A DNA stretch of 64,000 nt from Solea solea (taxonomy: Eukaryota; Chordata; Actinopteri; Pleuronectiformes; Soleidae), in assembly GCF_958295425.1 (NCBI RefSeq), contig NC_081146.1:4774041-4838040 (forward strand), written 5' to 3'. The position numbers and the translations under genes were made by a program. The first letter of the stretch is position 1. Each line of letters opens with the position of its first letter. This document shows positions 1 through 11,400 of this stretch, piece by piece. Below the pieces are notes generated by a model. The model saw nothing but the letters and a program-made list of their open reading frames with translations. It did no database searches and was not told the origin of the DNA.

Positions 1-599
1 TTATTCTATGTACTACTGGTATTATTTTTTCTTAATTGCTTATTATTATAATCAAAACAGCTTTAAAATATGGTCAGATGACACCAATATATGAAAAAGT
101 ATAAGTAGTCCATGTCAAGCACAGCCCTACTGTACTGTACTGTCAAATGAAGTTAAACATTTGCAAAGAACTAGGAAAACCTATGTTGCATATGCATTGA
201 TAGTAAGTGCTTTCAATAGAAGCATCTGAAAAATGGCCCTCAATGTTAATCCCTCGACTGTCAATTTAATAAAATGTACATAGGCATGGTATTGTATGAC
301 CTTCCATGGAAAGTAAAAAAAAAAACATTGTTGCCATATTTCTATAAAAACATGTTCTGGAAGCTTCTAATGGAGATATAAGAGAATAAAATGGCATCAG
401 TTTGCATATTGAGAGTATATTCATTTGCATTGCCATGCATTAGGCTGCTTTACTGGATCTACATGGAGACTCAAGGACACAGGGCAGCACATTAAACAGT
501 GTATCAACAATGTAACCCTACTGTGACAACCGACTACATACCCATCAGACCATATGAAAGGAAATAAACCTTTAAAAGTGGTGAGTTATTACGACATCT
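1..599. other. AT-rich non-coding stretch
   Basis: No reading frame with a plausible product was seen. There is an A-tract near 317-325. A perfect octamer ATTTGCAT occurs at 423-430, next to ATGCAT-type motifs, which is the consensus for POU-domain factors but also common by chance. Confidence 0.5.
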
Positions 600-830
600 T
601 GGCCTGACATGCCTGTGACAACCCAAGCTGATGCTAAATAATTGCCCTTGTGCTCGCCACTTAATGAGCATAATTACCCCATTCGTCGGTATTCACCCCG
701 TGATTAATCGCTACAACATTTCTTTGTTGGGTTCCGACAAATTACCTCCCCGTACCACCATTGCCATTTTCACATCAGGCAATCATAAAGCACGCAAGCA
801 GGCACTCATAAAGACAGACTAGAGCCACTT
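600..830. promoter_or_regulatory. candidate conserved regulatory island
   Basis: This is a non-repetitive segment with TTAATGAGCATAATTACC at 661-678 and GATTAATCG at 702-710. These are dense homeodomain/POU-like half sites in an otherwise balanced-composition stretch. A 63-codon open frame overlaps it, but it has no recognisable protein similarity and I treat it as chance. Function is inferred from motif density only. Confidence 0.3.
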
Positions 831-1174
831 GAGAGCGATGTTGGGATTATTGAAGGAGGCAGAGGAAGTTAAGGATTCACCAATCAGTCAATTATAATCA
901 CAGGGGAAAGGTTTTTGAAGCTGTCATTCTTTGAGAAGAGGAAAGAAGAGGTTCTCGTGAGCATAATATCCTACAAAATCAGTCTGTCAGTTAGCTGTAT
1001 GTACACGCATGCACAAACAAAGGCAGCATCTTCTGCAGGCGCACACACAAATAATATCAAAGGGTAAAAATAACTAGGAATGCCTCAGCAATCATTGGAC
1101 CGCACAAACAATCACTTTGAGCTTCATGACACCTGTCACCTCCAACCAAAACATGTCCATAAAAGTCCAGTCGG

Positions 1175-1395
1175 ATGAGCTCTAATTCGATTCTTGGGCT
1201 CGTGTTTGTGGGCAATTAGCTCAGGCATATTTCACAGACAACCTAATTGAGATGCTGTCACCCAGTTAAGCAAGGCTTGTCTTAAGAGCATTTGCCTAAT
1301 AAGCCATGGCCTAATGCAATAAGGTGCCTATTTCCAATCAGCCATGACAAAGTCTAATTTATGCCAGGCCAAATGAGCAAGAGCAGAGGGAGTCA
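1175..1395. promoter_or_regulatory. candidate conserved regulatory island
   Basis: This is a single-copy block with repeated TAAT/ATTA and CAAT cores: GGGCAATTAGCTC, CCTAATTGAG, GCCTAATAAGCC, GGCCTAATGCAATAAG and AGTCTAATTTATG. The even spacing of homeodomain-like cores and the lack of simple repeats resemble vertebrate conserved non-coding elements. Conservation itself cannot be seen from one sequence. Confidence 0.35.
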
Positions 1396-3470
1396 AGGGG
1401 CCGAGTAATGATCGTGACCACTGGAAAGTGTGATTAAAAAAAAAAAGAGCCAGTTTGGAGCAAAGAGACTGTCACACCCAAAACACAATTCCCTGCCCCA
1501 GTATGAGGAAGATGGAGCGTGTGTTCAGCGTGGCCTCCTGTTGAGAGGAATGTGTTTCTTTTCTTGGCTTCGCACCTCCACGCACACATATTCATGTATG
1601 TATACGCACAAGCACAAGCACAGTCTCATGATCAGACACACGCAGACACGTGTATACTGTACACACAAACCTCAGTGCTTATGTGTGATTGATTCAGCGG
1701 AGCATCAGATCGCTCACTGTGACAAATAGCTGGCTGACAGCCGTACACAAAAAAGCCCACACCCTAACACCTAACCTGTGAGGGGGACTGGGGGCAAATG
1801 AGGGGGGCTGACATAGCAGCAGGCCTCTGCAGCTGCCTCCATCATACCTCCTTTTTGCTTTCTCTTTCACGGGGCACTTTTTCCCTTTGTACGATTCACT
1901 TTTTCCTGTCTTTTTTCAGCTTGCCTTCTCTCACTTTTTACCTTTTATCCCTCCATCCAAGTTCTATATCCTCGTCAGTTTCTCTGTATGGTATTCTGTC
2001 CCTCCCTCTATCTCTGTCTCTCTCCCTCTCCTTCACGGGGAGTGATAGATTCCCCCTCAGTTCATTTATCCTGGAAGCGGAGGAGACGGTAGTGTGATGT
2101 GATCCATCTCGCCAGCGATGGAGGGAGCGCGGCGTCCCTGATCACAGGCCCTATCAATCTCACTCATAGGGGCCGGATCAGCGCTGCTGTCAGACAGCAG
2201 ACACACTTGGCCTGTTTGCCTGCCTAGGACTTCCTACTGTACCTAGAGCACTGGCACTCACTCGGGATCTGACTGTAGTTGAAATACGGAGGCCCAGAGA
2301 GGAGCTGTTGCTGTTTCCGGACTCAAGAGAGGGATAGACTTTAGTCCCACAAGATAGTCAAGACTGAATCAGCGTTTGAGCCCATTCTATAGGTCTGTAA
2401 AGGTAAAATTTAAAATACATATTAATCAACTGGAAGACAACACCCCGCTTGTTCTGAAATATGTAATACAACTCTTAATACTTATGTTTCACACTACAAG
2501 TAAACATTTATGTGCATTAATAAAATGGGTTTCACATCTGACATGTTTCAAGTTTCAAGTCAACATGTTGGTCAACTTATTTTGGGTCCTTTCCTACTTA
2601 GCATTAGCATGTGTCTTTAATGAGCCATTCACAGACAGCATTATGTGAAAAAGATGCAGGTCTGTTATTAACATATTTTGCATGTACTGGGTCACATGTC
2701 CCCCCTGCTGTCTGACAAACCTGTATAAAACAGGAATCAAGATACGTCACATGTAACATCACGTGACCCTTCTGAGGAAGGCCACAGGAAATTGTCGAAA
2801 GTATTTAAAAACCTTATTTTTCAGTGTGATTGAACGAAACTTAAGCTCAACTATATTACCAAGAAGACAATATGAACCTTTTTGGACTAAACTGATGTCC
2901 TGCCTATGGAAACATCCCCATTTTCCCCAAATGTCTGACCTTTTACAAAGATTACTAAATCTCATTTGGACACTTTTAAAAAAAAGCTGAGAATGGAAAG
3001 ACAACAACCTCAGAGGCAACATTCAAGCTGAAAATAAGTTTCATCAGCTGTAGTGCACAATTTCTAGATATAAATTAATATGAATTATATTCAAGCCATT
3101 GCCAAATGAGTTTGCACAAAGCTGGTTGAGCCGATCAGCTGCACATGTATTTGGAGTACAGCAGTGTTTTGAATCTCGTGTCATCCCACATGTCATGGTG
3201 CCAGGATTTGGTCATTCCTCAGAATTTCTCAGAGGGAAGACAGAAGTTACACACTAGAACTTTAAAGAAAAACAAATCACAAACAAAGTTCTGTTCACAC
3301 AGGAACACCCTCATCATAATTAAACAACATATTGGAACAAATGGATGTAGAGTTAGATTAGGTGCTGATGATTCCACTCACTAGATGCTCCCTGGATTGG
3401 ACAAGCATCATGCTAAGCCTAAGGAGCACAGTGCAGGCAGCAGGAGACTCCTGTACAAGAGTCTAAACCA
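1396..3470. other. non-coding stretch, no gene recognised
   Basis: It contains a CT-rich tract at about 1850-2035 that produces an artefactual Leu/Ser-rich frame. It also has a segment near 2765-2800 (CTGAGGAAGGCCACAGG, then TTGTCGAAAG) that resembles the stem region found near the ends of some fish retroelements. Nothing here supports a gene. Confidence 0.5.
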
Positions 3471-3478
3471 CCACCCCT

Positions 3479-3575
3479 AAAATGACAAGGGATAGGGCAA
3501 GATGGAGGCAGATGATCTACTGTGGCGACCCCTAAAGGAATAAGCTGCAAGACGTATACTGAGGAAAGAAAGAAG
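3479..3575 (+). mobile_element. RTE-like LINE 3' tail fragment
   Basis: The core GATCTACTGTGGCGACCCC followed by TAAAGGAATAAGC matches the familiar 3' end of fish RTE-type LINE copies (usually ACTGTGGCGACCCCTAA and so on, then an AAG-rich tail). An AAAGAAAGAAG tail follows directly. The copy is 5'-truncated and has no coding part. Confidence 0.45.
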
Positions 3576-3599
3576 AAAATACTGCATTGTTTACAGTTT

Positions 3600-5030
3600 T
3601 TAAACTGCAAATTAACCCATGAGCTGTTGTGAGATTTAAAGAGTGACTAACGAGAAAGGTATTTATTGTTTTCGAGTTACTTTTCACAAGACCTGTGTGA
3701 GTGTGGCAGGGAAAGAGGGTTAGAGATCATGCATCTACATTTATTTAATTAAATATTGTTGCCATGCAAAATATTGCAATACTATGCTATACCAGCCCCC
3801 CCCCCCCACCCCCCGACTCCTAAACTACTATTTGAGTGGTATCATTTCAATCCATGTCTGACCATATCTCCTAACACACTTGCCATATGCTGTATCAAAA
3901 CGCATCAAACTCTCCTTGACACTCAAGTACACAAAATCACCCTTAACCGTGACATAAACCACCCTTTAGACACACACCCACACACCCACGCACACACACC
4001 CCCTTTACACACTCTGACACCCCTCAAAAAACACTTCCCTGCTGACATGTAACACTCTCATGCACTCATCCACGGATACTTCATAACCTGACATGCATCA
4101 CCCTGACACGCACACACAGGCACACATCCACACACATCAAAAGCAGTGGGCTGTAAAGTGCTGTCCCTATCCACCCCAGACAGCGTCGACCAATCAAATT
4201 AGGTCTGATCAAAACATGCCATTCAAAGCCAGGATTGGGGGGCAAGGAAGGGGGGGGGGGCATTCGGGGGACTGCAGACGACGCTTTGACCTTGGGAGCA
4301 ATTAGCATGACCAGAGAGGGAGAGAGACAGACTGGGAGAGAGGGAAAGAGAGAGGAGGGAGAGGGGTGAGCAGAATAAAGACAGAGATAATGTAAATGCA
4401 CCCCCACCTCACCAGATCTCAAAACAGGGGCTAGAGCCCTCTGAGGGCCCACTCAGTGCGGGGCCCTGATTTTACCAACCTCCTCCTCCTCCTCTGCAGA
4501 CTCTTCACCAGAGCTTTCCCCGACTCCCTCGCCATTTCCCCGAGTTCCACTGCGTGAGCCCAGGGCCTGGGTCTCCCTGAGGAAGCTGAGGTCTCATCTC
4601 CGTGTCTTCTTCACACTCACTGTCATTACTTCCGGTGTGTCGTACTGAATTTTGTAGGTCATTAGGTGCCGTGAGGTTACTAAAATACTAAAAACTGTGT
4701 GGTGGAGTTTTGCACGTGCTATTTTGCTCATTTCAAACCCAGGATATATTAACCAGACCAAGATCAATAATGACATTGAACTCCCCCCCAACACACAAGT
4801 GTACACGCAGCACATCCACATATATGTTCATTAATTATCCGGCAATTTAGCAAAACATGCAGGAAATCTGTATCGTCAATCATAGAATCAGTGTCTCACA
4901 TCTTAAAACAAAGTGCAGCTTCCTCTGAAATGTAATAACGTTAACATTCACTGGCTGTGTTTATACAACCGAATATTCCTCTAACGTAGAATGGCTCCTC
5001 TCCTGACACTCACCCCCACCACACAGAACC
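3600..5030. other. non-coding stretch with CA-rich and G/C-run segments
   Basis: It holds C runs at 3796-3814, CA-rich DNA at about 3968-4140 and a G10 run near 4250-4260. GA-rich sequence at about 4312-4370 gives a pyrimidine-rich minus strand. A pyrimidine tract ending CTGCAG at 4499 precedes an open frame to 4648, discussed as a weak exon candidate. No product is recognised. Confidence 0.45.
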
Positions 5031-5039
5031 CCCCCCCCA

Positions 5040-5240
5040 CAACCCTGAATCTACCTGGGAATCTAATTTCAATCGACTGCCAGACAGAGGAGGTTTGAGG
5101 TTAGACCCATACAGTTAAAAGGCTGTGCAGGGCCGCCTATGCGAGGTGCGCAGGTTCAAATTGTTTTCTATAAGTCACCTCTGTGGGGGATTTGTGTTTA
5201 TCCCTGGCCATTGATTTGTTGCTGGGGTTCATTGGGCTAC
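5040..5240. promoter_or_regulatory. candidate conserved regulatory island
   Basis: This is a unique, moderately GC-balanced block between low-complexity neighbours. It has ATCTAATTTCAATCGAC, CAAATTGTTTTC and CCATTGATTTGTTGC, which are homeodomain- and SOX-like cores (ATTGT/ATTGA). Regulatory status is inferred. Confidence 0.25.
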
Positions 5241-5575
5241 AGAGGGAGAAAAGGGGAAAGAAGGTAGACTAAAGAAGGGAATCCAAGAGAGCCTGAAAGA
5301 AGGTCTTTGTCCTTCTCCTGAACCTCCTGAGAGGTGAGGTGAAGGATGACGAGAAGGATCCAGGTTTGGAGATGGAATTATACTGTATATGTACACTGTA
5401 CACTGTATTTGAACAGAAACATAACTTAATGCTTAACTCTGAGGAAAAAAGGAGATTAATGCATTGGGTCACAGAGTATCAGTAGAAATTGGGTGCTCAT
5501 CAAGGATAAAAGCAGTAGTCTGTTCAAAATGTACAATAATGACTGTCTAATGTGATATTAAGGTTTAAGTGACCT

Positions 5576-5718
5576 CCAAAAAAAGGTATCTGAGGCACTG
5601 TGATGTAGACAAAAATGTTAAAGAGTCAAAATGTGTTGATTCTTTGAAGTTGAATGTGTATAATAAAGGATTTTACCTTTTTTATACATCACAGTGCCTC
5701 GGATGCCTTTCCCTTTGG
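5576..5718. mobile_element. palindromic MITE-like hairpin
   Basis: The left arm ATCTGAGGCACTGTGATGTA (5588-5607) and the right arm TACATCACAGTGCCTCGGAT (5685-5704) are inverted copies with one mismatch. The symmetry continues outward (CCAAA...AAAGG against CCTTT...TTTGG) and, less perfectly, inward through A/T-rich sequence. The whole 143 bp could fold into one long hairpin. It abuts another repeat starting near 5733. A fold-back MITE is the simplest reading; a small-RNA hairpin is possible but unsupported. Confidence 0.6.
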
Positions 5719-5732
5719 GCTGCCACTTACAC

Positions 5733-6009
5733 TTTAAAAGGTACAGTGTGTAAAATTGTCAAATGTGTTGGAAAGTCTATGTAGTCTTCAGTTAGCATCG
5801 ATACTCAGAACAGTTTGTCCACTGTGGGCTACTGTAAAAACAAGGTGGTCCAAAATGGTGGCCTCACTTTGGCGGCCGATAAAATATAAAAAGGTACATT
5901 CTGGGTAATGATAACAACAATTCATAGAATTGTTCACATATAGAAAAAAAATAATAATATAGGATTAGTATTTTATCTTCAATCTCTGCATTTTCTTACA
6001 CACTAGACC
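5733..6009. mobile_element. fish MITE-like repeat with short TIRs (copy 1)
   Basis: The segment begins AAAGGTACAGTGTGTAAAAT and ends TTTCTTACACACTAGACC, so the ends are inverted versions of GGT..AGTGTGTAA. The interior has AAAACAAGGTGGTCC and ACATTCTGGGTAATGA. I associate both motifs with a very common non-autonomous fish repeat whose full form starts and ends with AAAGGTCCAGTGTGTAA. It has no coding content. A split second copy lies at about 36.9-37.9 kb. Confidence 0.5.
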
Positions 6010-6010
6010 A

Positions 6011-6075
6011 GACATGTCCAAAGTCCGACCCCCAGGCCAATCACAGCCCTTAGTCAGATTTTGTCTATCCAGCAG
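6011..6075. mobile_element. hAT-like element end fragment
   Basis: GACATGTCCAAAGTCCGACC followed by CCCAGGCCAATCACAGCCC resembles the widespread vertebrate repeat end read as ATGTCCAAAGTCCGGCCCG. It starts directly after the previous repeat, suggesting insertion into or next to it. How far the element continues to the right is unclear. Family assignment is from memory. Confidence 0.35.
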
Positions 6076-6899
6076 CTTCGGTTTTCTAACGTATTATTTA
6101 AGGTGCGGGACGGAGTCAAACAGAGAATTGGCTTAATATATATATCTTATCTGGTAAGGATTTGAAATCAGAGTCTCGTGTTCCAAACGTAGCTGTGACA
6201 GACCAGCTACATCCAACGATCATTGATTATGTTATTATGATATCTGACTGTGATAGAAAGACAGAATTTGAAAATACAATTATTATAAAATAGTATTAAA
6301 AGTAGTAAAAAAAAAAAAGAAAATAGCTGTCATTGACAATTTTGAACATAAAATTAAATCGATCTCAATTCAACCTTTTTTTAACATGAGGATATGTTGC
6401 TTTTCTTGTTGGACCCATGGGCGAACCAATGGTTTTATAAAACAAAATCAACGTGTTTAATGGTGACAATAATGATAAAAGGTTTTGTGTATTTACATAT
6501 AGATTTGTATGCATTTATTCCCCTTAGCTGCAGAACAAACTTATCTAAATGAACGGAAAAGACACATTCAGGAGAGAAAATTAGCAGATACGACTTTGGA
6601 GCAGGTTGTTGCTTTGAAAATAAACACATCCTGTGTCTCGTTTCACAACATGATGCACAACCTCACAGTCAACCGGGGCCAGCTAGCTATTATTAAGAAT
6701 CCATCACTACATAATTATTTGGCTTGTTTCCATGCATTCTTCTCTCTCTTATCTGTCTTTCCACCTAACAAACGCCTGGGCTGGGCTTTTATGCATTGCA
6801 TAATATTTATATGCACTAACAATTGTCATTATGTTATGCAAAACCCTTTGGCATCAATGTTATGTGGTATTATTCTCCTCTAATCTTTTTGTCTATTTT
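6076..6899. other. AT-rich non-coding stretch
   Basis: It is mostly A/T-rich with an A-tract at about 6309-6320. Open frames here give no recognisable protein. Part of it may be the interior of the preceding transposon remnant. Confidence 0.4.
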
Positions 6900-7135
6900 G
6901 TCTATGTCACAACAGGATATTCCTGATGAGAGGATTTCCAATTCCTTGCATTGTTCTACCAAGCTCTTGTCATTCTCGAGCCTCTGTTCTCATCTCATGA
7001 AGCTGCTGTAAAGCTAGACCCACGACTCGCCCGTCTCACTTTCACTGAGTGGTTTAATTACCGCCGAGCATCTTCATTGGAAACGATGAGAGACAAATGG
7101 AAAACAAATACAATCATCACGTCGTCTTATTAACC
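6900..7135. promoter_or_regulatory. candidate conserved regulatory island
   Basis: This is unique sequence with GAGTGGTTTAATTACCGCC, CATTGGAAACGATGAG and ACAAATACAATCATCACG. It is flanked by a C10 run at 7151-7160 and AT-rich DNA. Homeodomain- and SOX-like cores are visible; conservation is not testable here. Confidence 0.25.
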
Positions 7136-7139
7136 ACGT

Positions 7140-8348
7140 TGTCTGATGTCCCCCCCCCCCAAAGAAAACACAATAACCCCTCTCCACGTGTGTTCTGTAC
7201 ACTTCAGAGTGCTGTGCTGTACAGTGCATGTATTTACAGGTTTACATATGCACACAATACTAATTTGTAATTAGGAAAAGGTAAAATGATACATATTATT
7301 ATGTAGGTCCATCACTTGTTTTGAACAAAGGAAAGAGCAGCCACATGCAGAACAGAGGAAGCCTCAGTTTCATAATATATCCTTGTATTAGTGTTTATGT
7401 TTAAATAAATATACTGTACATTTGGGGAAATAATGATTATCAAAAACGATAGAGAGTGATTAGGATAGAGACAAAGAAGAATAAATAGATTACACTAGGT
7501 GAAAAAAATGGTGTATTATCCTCCAATAATCAAATAAAAAAGTGTTCCATTTTTTTCTTATTGTTCCAATTAATAATTTGGCCAAATATCAATAAATTTA
7601 AAACGAAATGTATTCACAGTGGATGCTCCAACAATTTCTGCAATTCTTCTGTATTTAAAACTGACTTTCACTATTAACAGACTAAGAAATGTTATCTGTC
7701 AATCAATTAATCCGTTGTATTAAGGATGAATTCAATTACACCCCAGACAGAGAAACTCATTCCTATGCACAATCAACTGTAGCCCCACAGATTAGGTCCA
7801 AAATGGCCGTATTTCGCACTTCAAACCTCAACTGCTGAGAAGTTGCAGTGGTGTTTTGGTCTATGCTTGATCACTCATGCATGTTGTGGATTTCATCAAG
7901 GAGTGGTGTATTCATATGTGTTTGTTTAGTTTGGGGAGCGAGGCGCAGCTTGACAGTCATCTTGAGGGGCCTGCTCGCTATACCCATAAACAAGACTGGT
8001 CCAAATTAGCCGCTCAGAAAGCTTGTGGCCTTGGGTGGTGCTGTCCTACCCCCCAGCTACATTATTGAGCAATGCTAATGATGCAGCCTCTACTCATTTA
8101 CTCTCTCTTCAACACTATTTCGCTGCCTCTCCAATCAGATTGAGCAGGGCTGACTTTGCAGCGAGCATCATTTTAGATTTCAACCCCTCCCTCTGCAAAA
8201 AAAAAAAAAAAAGCCCCAAAAAAACATACCCAGTGGGAGCGGGACTCTTCACTCTGACTCTTGCTGACTGACTCCCTCTCTCTCTTGCTCAAGGTTTTGG
8301 TTAGCACTGCTGCTCCTCCAGGTTTTAATAAGGAGTGAAGCAGAGTGT

Positions 8349-8388
<40 letters not shown>

Positions 8389-8519
8389 AGCTGTTTGTAC
8401 GTGTGCGAGTTAGCACGGTGAGCCAGTAACGAGACTTACGCCCCCTCTACCACCACCTCCACCACAGCGCACTACTGTTTACTCTAGCAAATCCTGCACG
8501 AGGCCGCGGTGCTCCGAAG
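7140..8519. other. non-coding stretch with (TG)n microsatellite
   Basis: Up to about 7860 it is strongly AT-rich without structure. The rest includes an A15 run near 8199-8213 and a (TG)n(CG)3 tract at 8345-8386. The short open frames are driven by these repeats. Confidence 0.5.
8345..8386. repeat. (TG)n microsatellite ending in (GC)3
   Basis: About 36 bp of TG repeat with one A interruption are followed by GCGCGC. Alternating purine-pyrimidine sequence of this type can adopt Z-DNA. Confidence 0.9.
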
Positions 8520-8770
8520 AGAGCTTTGCTCCTGTTAATTGGTCATTAAAAGTAGTGGTTTGTGGGCCTCGCTAAATCTTTAAACAGGCCATGAAATAAT
8601 AAAGGGGGAGGTTTGTCACCGCTGTTAGCTCCCCAGAGCAGGCAGAGAGGGAGCGAGGGAAAAGAGAGAAGAACAGGACTCAGGCTTTTGATCATTATCT
8701 GCAGAATTAGCATGACTGATAATAATTGCTCTGTTCATTTCAGGCCTTGTAAATACATCGTGAACGTGGG
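8520..8770. promoter_or_regulatory. candidate conserved regulatory island
   Basis: It contains GTTAATTGGTCATTAAAAG, CCATGAAATAATAAAGG, TTGATCATTATCTGCAGAAT and GACTGATAATAATTGCTC. The latter part in particular has close-set GATA, ATTA and TAATT cores. No repeat identity was noticed. Confidence 0.35.
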
Positions 8771-9829
8771 GCTGCACACGGGCAGATGAAAGGAAGTTGT
8801 CATTGATGTGTGAGGCCGTAGAAAGAGGTGGGCTGGAGGGGAAGATTGTGGCAGCAATCAGGACTAGAGAGAAAACAAAAGTCTTGTTAAGACACAGGTT
8901 CAGGCAGCAGTAGCTTGTTGCTGCTCCTCACAGTGAGCCTACAGTTGTGAACACATACTTAGACGTGTGCTGTTCCGTTATTGCATTCAGCTCTGTGAGA
9001 GGAGACACTACACAGGCTGAACAAGTGAAGCTCACGCTAAATGACAATCCTCTCCACTTAATCAAAGAAAGTTGCCCTTTAAAGAAATAATAATTAAAAT
9101 CACGACACCAGCAGAATGAACACAACAGGTGTCAGAACACACACACACACACACACAAACCATATTGTGTATTGTACCCTCCTAAGCCCTATGAGAGTAA
9201 TGATTCTGTTATACTTGCATGGCTTCTCATATATTGATTTGTAGCAGGAGGAGGCCCCTCCCACGGGGGCCCCATTCCTCGGCTCCTCACCCAGCTCCTA
9301 TTGTGTCTGTGTGTGCATGTGTGCAAAATACCATCAGTTGGTGTCTGTGTGTGTGTGTGTGTGTGCATCAGTGTGTGAGTGAGCGTATAGAGAAAGAAAG
9401 AAAGAGAGAAGTGTGGGCCCTGGATTTCCCTGCTATCTTTAAGAGTAGTGGCTAATCCCATAATGGTCACACCTTCATGCACGCGCGCACGCACACACAA
9501 ACAGTGCACATGTAGACACGTACATAAACACACGCACACAAAACACATGACAATGCACATTCATTGTTGGGGTATCAATTCAAACCATCAATAATGACGC
9601 AGTGGACTGCGAAGGGACAGGCATGACCCAGACTGGCCATAATGTGGAGTGAGTGTGCGTGCGAGTGTGAGTGTGCACACGCACGTGTGTGTGCGTGTGT
9701 GTTTATGAGTACGCATTGTACACAGATCCATGCAATCATGGCATTGCACACCAAAAGACACGCACAGATGAAGAGAGCCTGATCGCTGACCTATATGACC
9801 TTTCTCTCCTTGCAAACCTCTGTCCGTCT
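8771..9829. other. non-coding stretch with CA/GT-rich patches
   Basis: It contains (CA)n at 9138-9157 and GT-rich DNA at about 9301-9370, then CA-rich DNA near 9480-9545. Predicted frames here are repeat-driven. Nothing gene-like was seen. Confidence 0.5.
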
Positions 9830-9881
9830 GTGTGCATGTGTGTCTGCGTGCGTGTGTGCGTCTGTGTGCATGTGTGTCTGC

Positions 9882-9947
<66 letters not shown>

Positions 9948-9963
9948 AACACAGGACCCCCCC

Positions 9964-10010
<47 letters not shown>
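9830..10010. repeat. facing (GT)n and (CA)n microsatellites, hairpin-forming
   Basis: A TG-rich region leads into 60 bp of pure GT/TG (9886-9945). A 20-bp spacer (9946-9965) that includes a C10 run follows, then 39 bp of pure CA (9966-10004) and a little more CA-like DNA to 10010. Because GT and CA are reverse complements, the two blocks form an inverted repeat with a short loop. Overlapping Cys/Val and His/Thr frames here are artefacts. Confidence 0.9.
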
Positions 10011-10134
10011 TTGTCCACCCAAACATCCCATTGTTTCCTCTTCTCTTCTCCATTGTCTCAGCATAGAATGGAGGGATAAGCAGCCAGTGAAGGAAGAAGC
10101 TGGAGGGTTCCTAACTCCCACACAAACACACACG

Positions 10135-10138
<4 letters not shown>

Positions 10139-10175
<37 letters not shown>
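10139..10175. repeat. (CA)n microsatellite
   Basis: About 37 bp of pure CA repeat lie 130 bp beyond the facing GT/CA pair. Confidence 0.9.
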
Positions 10176-10179
<4 letters not shown>

Positions 10180-10929
10180 GTTTGCTGATGCTCTCATCAC
10201 CAAAACTCAACTTGGAAAAGTGAGACCGCAAGAGTGCGAAGAATCCATCTGGGAGCAAATAACCTGCATCAGTAACATTTGTTGCAGTTTTTTTTTTTTT
10301 CGTTTTAATTGAAGACAAATTCACACTTTATTTAATTTGAAATTAGCATAAGTTTTTGCCTTTTTTAGTTAATGCACACGGACCATTTTCATGTTTTAAG
10401 CCGTTACCCTCTCACAGGTTTTTACATTTTCACTCTCCAAAGTGTTGATAAAACAGCAGACACTCGCAATTTATTTTCTGCCCAATCATACAAATTTTCT
10501 CTCTCCTATTTTCGTTGTAGCAACTACTACACTGTGTTTTCTGAATGTGATCCATCATGCTTAACCTCCCTTTTGTTGAAGAACACGGAAAATGCATCTC
10601 ACTTAAAGGTAACAACACTTAAATTTGTCTTCTTTCCACTCTGACTGCTGTATTTTAAGTGATAAGAACACATGCAGGTAAAACATGATTCTTCCACAGA
10701 AGATACATTTGACCTATGAAGTAATATTTGGAAAATGAGTCCGTAAATTCACATGGCAGCTAACTAGGTTTTGGCTGCCATCTTCAGGCTATTGTAAGTA
10801 TTACCACCCCCCAAACCCATAGATATGATTTAAAAGCCCTACAGCTAAACATGTTGATTGTTCCTTCATGAAAATTAGACATCCCCACCCCTAATCTCTT
10901 CTGGTTTCATTCAAGGATTACTAGAAGCC
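10180..10929. other. AT-rich non-coding stretch
   Basis: A T12 run lies at about 10289-10300. No repeat family or plausible coding sequence was recognised. Confidence 0.45.
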
Positions 10930-11400
10930 ATAACCCTATGACTTACATCACACGCGATCATTAATCGAGGCATCTGTTTACATAAATGTACATAATGAGT
11001 TGGAATTCTTGCAGATTTATAAACACCTTAATCATTTCCCTAAAAAGCATGAATGGTTTATGGCTGGAAAATGAACCGCTAAAGAGTCACCATATAAATA
11101 TACGACATGCTGAAGGCAAAATAATCACTGTGGTTTAAACCACCGCAGACATATTCACAAAAATAATGACTCTATTCCCGGGTATAGCCCAGAACAATTC
11201 TGCCAAGTTTACTATTGGAATGACTCTGGACATATTTCTTATGTACAACTCTATCTGGAGCATTAGGTACAGTGAAGAGATGTGTGCTCCAAATCATGCT
11301 CCGCACCCTCGGGGAGTTGTGGTATTAAATAAGACCTACCTTTGGAGCATTAGTGGAATTCAATATGTGCAATGTAATTATTCTGCTCAATAAGCCACTG
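10930..11400. promoter_or_regulatory. candidate conserved regulatory island
   Basis: It has CGCGATCATTAATCGAGGC, TCTGTTTACATAAATG (a forkhead-like TGTTTAC core), GTACATAATGAGTTGG and CTTAATCATTTCCC within about 130 bp. Further AT-rich unique sequence continues to GTGCAATGTAATTATTC. There are no simple repeats. The regulatory role is inferred from motifs. Confidence 0.3.

Noticed and set aside
631..822. 63-codon open frame in a unique segment
   Set aside because: No recognisable protein, no splice context; better explained as a regulatory-type non-coding element.
2757..3022. Possible retroelement coding fragment, open on both strands
   Set aside because: The motif CTGAGGAAGGCCACAGG hints at a retroelement tail, but neither translation shows reverse transcriptase or endonuclease motifs.
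9588..10188. Cys/Val-rich and His/Thr-rich open frames up to 195 codons
   Set aside because: Produced by (GT)n and (CA)n microsatellites on both strands; no unique protein sequence of note.
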